From Eudorina sp. 2006-703-Eu-15 (lineage: Eukaryota; Chlorophyta; Chlorophyceae; Chlamydomonadales; Volvocaceae), in NCBI GenBank assembly GCA_003117195.1, contig BDSI01000121.1, positions 307,696 to 371,695 of the forward strand: 64,000 nt of DNA. The letters are read 5' to 3'. The translations under genes were made by a program, and so were the position numbers. The stretch's first letter is position 1; the number at the start of each line of letters is the position of its first letter. This document shows, one piece after another, positions 11,565-19,700 of this stretch. The notes below the pieces were generated by a model. The model was not told where the DNA came from. It saw only the letters and a list, made by a program, of their open reading frames with translations, and searched no databases.

Positions 11565-11622
11565 ATTAAGATAGATCCTATTCAGCTAGACGTACGTCTA
11601 GCTGAATAGGATCTATCTTAAT
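11565..11622. repeat. Perfect spacerless 58-bp palindrome
   Basis: Two 29-bp arms (11565-11593 and 11594-11622) are exact reverse complements with centre gacgt/acgtc and no loop. The right end abuts the gag relic. A terminator, a minimal foldback element or a rearrangement scar are all possible; no target duplication is evident. Confidence 0.92.
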
Positions 11623-12709
11623 TCATGACTGTATTAGCAATTGGTTTGCGATGCCTGTACTTGGGTCAGGCTCTGGGGGGCGCGGCTAAGTCGTTCCACG
11701 ACGAGTGGACCCTGTCCACCCCGTCGTACACGTCTGATCAGCTGTTGCTTGCCTTGCTGAAGCGCTTTGCACCTCAGATTCAGCCGCGTGTCACTGAGGC
11801 CCGCAATAAGCTTGCCACCCGCCAGTTTATCATGCGCCCTAAGGAGACTGTCCCTGCCTATCAGTCTCGGTTCGAGGCGTTGATGACTGCCATCCCTGAC
11901 GCCACCGAGTCTATCTGAGCGCATGTTCTGGTTCCACGCTGGCCTGCCTGATGACCTGATGCACGCCTGCATGACTGACGAGCGCGGTGCCCCATTCCGC
12001 ACCTACTCTGACTTGGTGCAATACGCTATTGGCAAGGAGGCTCAAGCTTTTGCTCTCAAACGTGTTCGCTCGCTGCGCCTGAACGCTGTTGCCATGATTG
12101 CCTTGCTGAAGCGCTTTGCACCTCAGATTCAGCCGCGTGTCACTGAGGCCCGCAATAAGCTTGCCACCCGCCAGTTTATCATGCGCCCTAAGGAGACTGT
12201 CCCTGCCTATCAGTCTCGGTTCGAGGCGTTGATGACTGCCATCCCTGACGCCACCGAGTCTATCTGAGCGCATGTTCTGGTTCCACGCTGGCCTGCCTGA
12301 TGACCTGATGCACGCCTGCGTGACTGACGAGCGCGGTGCCCCATTCCGCACCTACTCTGACTTGGTGCAATACGCTATTGGCAAGGAGGCTCAAGCTTTT
12401 GCTCTCAAACGTGTTCGCTCGCTGCGCCTGAACGCTGTTGCCATGCAGGAGGATGTTGACCTGGCGGCAGCAGCGACGGCAGGCGCCGCACGCAGGGCAG
12501 GACAATTAGTTGCTGCTGATTTGCAGTCGCCGGCATCGGTCCTCCGTCCGGCATTCCATTCGTTATCTCCCTCCGCTCACTTGCTTAATCCACCGCCGCC
12601 GCCGTGCGTGCGGGATGACTGCTGTCGCCTAATCCACGCACGTCTAGCACGCACGTCGCTTGTGCGTGCTACTCGTACGTGTGTTATAACAATCTGTAAT
12701 AATACGTAA
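11623..12709 (+). pseudogene. Ty3/gypsy gag relic, internally duplicated
   Basis: The plus strand encodes a retrotransposon-gag-like stretch: a W-rich N part, LLKRFAPQIQPRV, then FIMRPKETVPAYQSRFEAL and, after a one-base frame change, MFWFHAGLPDDLMHAC and FRTYSDLVQYAIGKE. The pattern (basic helix, YxxxFE, F..GLP) fits PF03732-type gag. The frame is broken at 'gagtctatctgagcgc' by one extra base in both copies. The C-terminal half is tandemly repeated (11749-12096 and 12098-12445). No CCHC knuckle, protease or LTR was found beside it. It need not belong to element 1, whose own gag is absent. Function is very unlikely. Confidence 0.75.
11749..12445 (+). repeat. 349-bp tandem duplication within the gag relic
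   Basis: Copy 1 is 11749-12096 and copy 2 is 12098-12445, offset 349 bp. I noticed one difference (gcatgactg against gcgtgactg). The frameshift is shared by both copies, so it came before the duplication. Confidence 0.92.
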
Positions 12710-13816
12710 CAGTTATAATTATAATAATATTACGCCGGGCAGAACCCTGGCGTGTGTTAAGGGGGAAGAGACGGGCGATGAAGCTCATCAGAGCCAATAT
12801 ATACGCCGCCGCCACCGGCCCTGCTGACTCAAAGATTTCCCTGTTAAAAATCTGTATGTATACGTTTTTAGTGCACCATACATGCACCCACGTACAATCT
12901 CAAGCTCTCCATACAGCAACATGCTAGCTAGCAATTTATTACTGAATCCGCCACATACAGCGGAGCACAAGCTTGTATCTCCAGTTGCGATACTCCGGTC
13001 GATTGTATCTCCAGTTACGATACTCCGGCCGAGAGATCACCTAAATTCAATCTATCCCAGCTCGGTGAAACAAGTTGTATAGCAGTGGCGGCAAAGTAGT
13101 GCGCGGAGACGGTATGTAGCAGAATTAAACAATCTGTATCCAGTACCACCAGTTTTGTTGCCCTGCGCAAGAGTCGCATTTCAAATTTCTTTGTTGGCAG
13201 CCTGAACTTCTGAGTGAGTAAACCAAACGTGGGCATCGTAACCTATACATACTAACAACAATGACTTACAACAGCAGTTCGTTGGGCAACGCGCGGTGCT
13301 TGTTTTAATACATTTTAGGTTCATATTCCTGGGGCCTTCCGTTATGAATCATATATCTAATAATGTGCGGGTCGACATGTATACATACCGTTTCGCATAT
13401 GTCGTTGTCGGCGGTATTCGCCGGCATCCCGTTCATCCCCGGGGGCCCCAGCCCCGCTGCCCGCTCCATGACACGCACGTCGTATGAATTAACCCATACG
13501 GCGTGCACCCACCCCGGCAGATCTGAAGCTTTCTTATTATGGCTGCAAGCAAGGACGGTACAGAAGGTGCCACGAAACGGAAGGTCGAGTTGATGGCGAA
13601 CGGCTCGACACGCCCGAATTCAATTACCCTAGCAGGTACGTACGACGCAGCAGTCGATCTTAAGGGGCGAGAAAGGTCGGGGGTAGATAGGTGATGACGC
13701 TATATTGGGTCTCCCTTGCTTGCCTGCTGGCCTATACATACACCACGCGCGCGCTACCATGATTTTTGGGGCACAGAGGATGTAGAGGATGCGAGGCTCC
13801 AGCTGCTGGCACTCAA
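12710..13816. other. Non-coding stretch
   Basis: No gene recognised. Near 12975-13035 a roughly 30-bp unit 'gtatctccagttrcgatactccgg' occurs twice in tandem. Otherwise only short overlapping frames. Confidence 0.5.
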
Positions 13817-13897
13817 TGTAACACGGCGCGGCCAAAGGCTTCTCGAGATGCTGTGCAGGGTCATTGTTAGGGACTTATACTGTAACCCAGCGTTACA
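13817..13897 (-). repeat. 3' LTR of the TRIM
   Basis: 81 bp, TGTAAC...GTTACA. The adjacent interior (13898-13908) is the polypurine tract when read on the minus strand. Confidence 0.85.
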
Positions 13898-14147
13898 TTC
13901 TCCCCCCCTGAGGGGAACGTCCTCGTTCCTCACTGCGTCCTTGCAGTGCACAGTCCACTCCGCCATGCCTACCCTACCACGAGGTTGGCCAGGCCTCGCG
14001 TCACGTCATGCGGCTGCACCCGGACCGACTCCGGCACATGCGTCCCTAGCAGGGTTTTTCGGAGTGGAAACCTCTGCGCGCCCATCCAGAATCGAACTCA
14101 CGACCTGAAGAGGTCGTACGGAAACAGTACTGATACTCGATACCAAT

Positions 14148-14228
14148 TGTAACACGGCGCGGCCAAAGGCTTCTCGAGATGCTGTGCAGGGTCATTGTTA
14201 GAGACTTATACTGTAACCCAGCGTTACA
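14148..14228 (-). repeat. 5' LTR of the TRIM
   Basis: 81 bp, pairs with 13817-13897. The primer-binding-site-like TGGTATCGAG lies just inside it on the minus strand. Confidence 0.85.
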
Positions 14229-14233
14229 CTCAA

Positions 14234-16086
14234 GGAAAACGGGGTTCCGGATGCGCCGTAACCTAAACCGTAAAATGGGGTGGTTTTACAAAGACGACAC
14301 TAGCTAGCAGAGCGAAAGACAGATTATACCACGCACGCAACCCTGTGTGTAACGTGTAGCCGATTTCTAGAATGTGTACGGTGTGGTCCTCGCGACCCCA
14401 GGGGCCTGTGTATCCCGGTTTACTTGCCTCCATGGCCATGAGTGGTATCGTTGGTATGAACATTATGTCTGGTCTGAGTTTTAGGCGGAGGTCGGTGGGT
14501 GTACTTGTCAGCACCCACTCCGGTATGCAGGTGCTCGCGGCGTAGTCAGGGAGCTGCTGCGCCTGACAAGCATCCATGATCATCATGAAGCAACCACCCA
14601 AGCGTCCTGTGGCGAGCAGTAGTCTGGCGATCTGCCGGACTGCGACATTGTGTCGTTTGATGTAGAGGCTTGGTTGAGGCATGCAAGCCAACTATTTATG
14701 CTGTATATGTTAAATATATGTGTTACTGCAACAACCGTACCGTACATCTGAGACTGCTGACGGGCAAACCACGCAATGCAAGCTCGACTCATCGGAGGTT
14801 CAGCGGGACACGGGAACGCTGCCAAGGCCCTAGTTACACAACAAACCGAAGATATATACGTATAGACATATTGCGCTCATCGCAGGCGAGGCCCAGGCTG
14901 CCGGAATAATATGATGGTTTTGCCTCCGCAGCAGCAGCGTGCGTGCTGCGAGTACAGCTAGTACAGCTGCAACATCGTATGTACTAATCGTATGTGTCGG
15001 CTCGCCACCGGCCGTGCGCCTTACTTCCGACGGTCCGCGCACCGACCGGCACATGCATACACGTGCGGTCCGCGGCGGCGCTGTTCGTTCCCGCCGCAAA
15101 AGCGCTTGGGATTGCACTGTTATAACGCGCGTGCCGTGTGACTGATTCGAAACTCACCCGCCCCGTCTGCCTGCTGCCGCGCGCAGGTGTCAACACCGCT
15201 ACCCGCAATGTACTGGCCAAATTCGACAGAAATGCAGGTATCCCTAGGCAGCTTGCATGTATAAAAAATGACAGGGTTTTGTAGTTCTATCCATCCATGC
15301 ATGACCGCCATGTATGCCATGCTTTTGCATCCTGCCTTGCTTATCAGACCGGCAGTCTGCCATATATGCCTGCCTGCTGTATGCGTGGGCAGGTTGCTTG
15401 GTTGACCTTATCGCTGCACACAGGGCGGGGGAAGCGATAGGCGTTGATTGTATGTCGCTCGACCTCGCTCCGCGGACATGCGTGATAGATATATACTTAC
15501 CTAGATAGATCGTGTCGCGCCTTGCTTGTATATGTGTGCGTCTATCGCTCCCCCACGCACCCATTACTGAACGAATCAAAAGACAATATTACCATGTTGG
15601 GCACATCCCTCGCTCGAACGCTTGCATGTGCGTCAACGGGGAGCGAGGCACGCAGAACTAACAGATAAGAGATGATGGGGCTCCACCTTGCCTTTGAGCC
15701 CAGGCAGATGCTTGTATAGCTATACATCGGTACCACCACCATCGGTACCACTGGTACCACTGGTCCAACCGGATCTACCTGAAACGAAACGGGGCTTGAC
15801 CTGAAACGAAGTACATGCTACATATATACTAGCACTGCGGCGTGGTGCTGCTGCTGCTGCTGCTGGTATTGGTGGTGAGGGAAACCTCGTCGGGGTTGGG
15901 GCCAGTAGTGCAAAGATGGGTAGGCAGGTGGTCAAGCGGTCCGGGTATGGTGAAGGGGTAAAGGAGGCGGAGACAGAAAAGAAAGGTACCAGGCGAGTTT
16001 TCTAGTGAGTCCGGTTGACGCGTAGTAATCGTACCGAAGTTACTACTGAATGCGCCTCTAGTTGGGGGCGATGAGAGAGAGAATAA
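14234..16086. other. Non-coding stretch left of the large retroelement
   Basis: No recognisable gene. It contains a 'ggtaccactggtacc' microsatellite near 15730-15765, a (CTG) run near 15846-15865 and a (GA) run near 16070-16083. Short frames on both strands match no family. Confidence 0.5.
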
Positions 16087-16468
16087 AAGATTTGGGTTAG
16101 GGTGCTCGCGGAGTGCAAGGTGCAAGTGCAGCTAGTGCGCAGAGCATAGGGCAAGGCACGTCACGACGCGTTTCGGCCTTGCCAGGGCCTCATCAGGTGA
16201 CTTTAGCTACCGTGCCTAGTGCGCATGCAACCTAGCAACCCCGGAGCCCGTAACCCTCGTTTCACGTGTCGCGGTAGGGCTTACATTTTCAGGACGTCGG
16301 TTGCAGTCGAACGACGTGGGGACGTTGGGTAAGCTTGAACGGTGGGCGATCGGGCGAGATCTGTTGGGACGGCGTGAGGAGTGGGCGAGGGGCGAAGGTT
16401 TTCAGTGGGTTCAAGATCAAAGGAGCGTTCGAGCGACGTACACAAAAACCAAGGTAGTCGGGTCGAGA
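16087..16468 (+). repeat. Left terminal direct repeat (382 bp)
   Basis: Offset from the right copy by exactly 10429 bp. It begins 'aagatttgggttaggg' and ends 'gggtcgaga', with sequence diverging just outside both ends. It contains a minus-strand hammerhead motif. Confidence 0.93.
16154..16217 (-). ncRNA. Hammerhead ribozyme motif, left copy
   Basis: Minus-strand RNA carries the conserved core in order: CUGAUGA, a GGCC/GGCC stem II with a 7-nt loop, CGAAA, then a GUC cleavage triplet. Stem I is GUCAC paired with GUGAC, extended by GGCAC with GUGCC across an asymmetric internal loop. Stem III is the minimal palindrome ACGCGU, as in the short-stem-III, dimer-prone hammerheads reported from Penelope-like elements and retrozymes. 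Predicted cleavage is between 16165 and 16164. The orientation is opposite to the element's coding strand. Confidence 0.87.
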
Positions 16469-16742
16469 AGTTACGCTCTCGTATACATACATACAACGCT
16501 AAGAACGTGACGACGAGTCAACGTTGGACCGCGAGCATTGGGGGAGCAAAAGTAAGTCGCGCACTTCTCGGAGACACGGTACGCAGCAATGCATCTGTTT
16601 GCCTTGCTTGCGCTAACTGTGTTTCTCTTGGGCGCCGGTGACCGCTCCGTAACTGAGGCGGATGCAATGGCTGAGCTTAAGGTAGGGCCTGGTGCAGACC
16701 GGCCTGCTCAAGGCGCCATTGTTAACATCCAGGCCGAGGTTC

Positions 16743-19700
16743 ATGGATAACATAGCGGATCCGATTCCGGTTAGCCTTATTAAAGCCGAACCGAGTGACC
16801 TGAGCGACAGGTACCCCCGAGTCAATGTGCACTCCGAACGAGACAACGAACAGCGGTGGACTGTGAAACTGCGAGATACAGCAACTCAAAGGCAACATGT
16901 GTTTGCAATAGTGAGACGACGGCGAAGCGACCTAGCCCTGACTAGCATAGTCCGCAAGCCCATGACTCGCAGCACGAGGAGCAGCAATAATGAAACACAA
17001 GTTGCCTCTTGCTGGGACTTTACAGAAATGAATACCTACAATACAGCATGGAACCGGTCGGCGCTGAAGGCACTCGATGCGCGCCGAGACACCATGCGGG
17101 AAGCTGATACCTGCGCCACCGACCCAGCCTTGACCTGGCGTAACAGCAGCGAGTGCCACCCATCGGAAGGCTGCCACAAAGCTGACGAGAGGAGACCATC
17201 GCTACCTGGCAACATATGGACATGGCGACAGAACGGAATTGCATCCCGGCACTTATGCAATCTCAGGACCCAGCGAACGTGTTCTTTAATCGATCCAATA
17301 CACCAAGCGCGAATGATGCCAATGGGCCCCAAAATTTTATGGTTGGCACGCGGCGCAAAGATACTTCATGAACGCTGCCCTTTCTCAATAATCAGCACGT
17401 TACTGGATAAACCGCAAGTAACGCAGATATCAGCCTTCATACACGACCCTGGAATACAGGCCACCGGCAACGATACCTATAACCGACACAACGGTTTACG
17501 AACGCAAAATATCTCAAACTTTCTCCCCAAACCGTCCAAGCGCACAGTATCAGACACACATATACTTGACGATTTCAACATGAGCAGTTTAGTGATTCCT
17601 CCTTACTTCTCAGGCCGCCCGACCCTGAGTGGTCACTGCGGAGTCACTGTGCGCACTACACGGCAACCCACAGAAAACCAGCTTTCCTTTCTCCGTCGCA
17701 ACAGCCTCGTGAAACCACCGGAGGCAGATGCGGCTGAAAAATGCTTGAAGTTTTCGGCGGCAAATCACCTGCGCCTCAGCCCCATCGCCCAGCAAGCATC
17801 ATCTACCCTTATGGCCTACCAAGCCAACATGATTAACCTGACCGGGGCCTACTCCACTGAGCTTGTCACCTACGACCGCTTCTTCACATACGACTTGGCC
17901 ATGGGTCCGGTCGCCGGCCTGTGCCTGGACAAGGGGGACAAAACAGTCGTCCCTGCAGATAAGAATCAGCTCATCGAACAGATCCGGAGCCGGCTGGCCG
18001 CGAAGGGCATCGACACCACGACACTCCAGTTCTTCATGTCCGATCGGGACGTCCGCAGATTCAGCACCTCTGGGGGCAAGGGTCTGACCGCCACAGTGGG
18101 CATTAAAGTCCCGGTAGCCCAGTGGAAGGCCGTAAACGATGCCTTCTCGGATGGTGGTGGAGTGAGCATGCCCCTCGTCGACCTTCGCACGAGCAGTGCC
18201 ACGGTGGCGATGCAGGATCGAAGGAGAGAATGGCCATCGATGGATGAGGGCCTCACCACACTAGGCCTGATGGAGCATACGATCTGTACGAGCACAGTTG
18301 AGCTTGCCCCGTACAGTAGTCAAATAGTAGACCCCGCCCAGCCGGGTGATAGCGCTGGGCTAGCAGGGGCTTGCGGGAGGCGCGAAATGCAGGGTGACTC
18401 TGGCTGGAGGCCGTATTCTTCCATTTACCCGTTCCGCAGTGCTAGAACGCATGCTCACGCCCGTGTATCGGCTGATGGGATAGGTGTGCATCCAAACGTT
18501 GATAAGCAACTGGACTTGAGATGCGAGTCCGGTGATGGTCTGTACGAACCGGGGCTGATGACCACTGAAGGGCGGAGACTGTGTACGGTACAATGCCGCG
18601 AGATGAATGGTGTAGGGTGGCTCCTCGTGGGAGGCTCTGCGCGCCCGAACGCTGATGAAGCGACCCGGATGAAATATGGATACGAGGCTGTGCCGATTAA
18701 CAATGAGACCGGCAGAGAAACAGATCACGTGACCCGTGGCTCAATCATGGGGCTGGCGACCAACGGGAGTGCTGGCCCCTGGGACGGCGCATGCTGCAAT
18801 GGTCGCACGCAACGCATGGCGGACAGCAATACCCTGCTGCAGGCTGGACTGCATAGCCCCACGGAACGCACGACCGATGACAGCTGTCCCTACCATGTGC
18901 CCCGGATAATGGATGAAGCCCCTGGTACCACACGACCCCTTCTCGACCGTTATGCGCGAGGGAAAACTTACAGCTGCGATGGACTCAAAGGGACCCAAGC
19001 GCCTGAAGCTAGGACGCACGCCGATCCGTCATCGACCCAACCCCCAGCCTGGAACAGGAGGCCCGGCCCATGCATTCACTCACGGACATCAAAAAAGATC
19101 CTAGTACAACTGCCTGCCCGAGCGGCCTGTGCAGCAACACCCGACCCCACACCAGCCCTGCAGAGTACCATCCGCACTAACCCTCCCACGACCACACGGA
19201 ACACCCTGGGTCTGATTAGGACTGTGTACCACCGAACCCTTCGTCTCATATCATACGCTACACGCCACGTAGTGACCTACTGCGCAACCTCAATCAGCTA
19301 CTGCATCGCCGCCTCGGGTATGTGGGTACTGAAACGGTGTATCCTCCGCGCCACTAAAAGCACAAGGCCACTCGATATACGGATCAGCCACATTGCAAAT
19401 ACGGGCCTCCTGGCGACCGCATCCCTTGGTCCCCTGGCTTACACGGCCATTCTTAGTCCTCTCCACGAAACCCTGGGTCTCATCTTGCTGACCGCGTGCC
19501 TTATTCGGGTGCTACACTACCTAATGAACACCATCTTAATTCCCTGGACCCTCACTATCGCGAACACGGTCACTCAACACCTGGCGAGGGGCCTGCATCT
19601 GACCCGATGGCTACGGCGAAACCCGATCGCATCCCTAAGGATCACAGTGGCTGCGGCGGCCCTGACGCTATTGTGCTGGCAACTGACGACAGCAGAACCG

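Larger units (their letters stand above)
13817..14228 (-). mobile_element. TRIM-like miniature LTR retrotransposon
   Basis: A 412-bp element with two 81-bp direct repeats (13817-13897 and 14148-14228) that start TGTAAC and end GTTACA and differ at one noted base. The 5-bp sequence ctcaa flanks both sides (13812-13816 and 14229-14233). Read on the minus strand, the 5' LTR is followed by a primer-binding-site-like TGGTATCGAG, and a purine tract GGGGGGGAGAA lies directly before the 3' LTR. The 250-bp interior has no coding capacity and contains a tRNA-B-box-like GAGTTCGAT on the minus strand near 14091-14100. It would need proteins from an autonomous element; element 1's family shares the same primer site. 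Confidence 0.88.
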
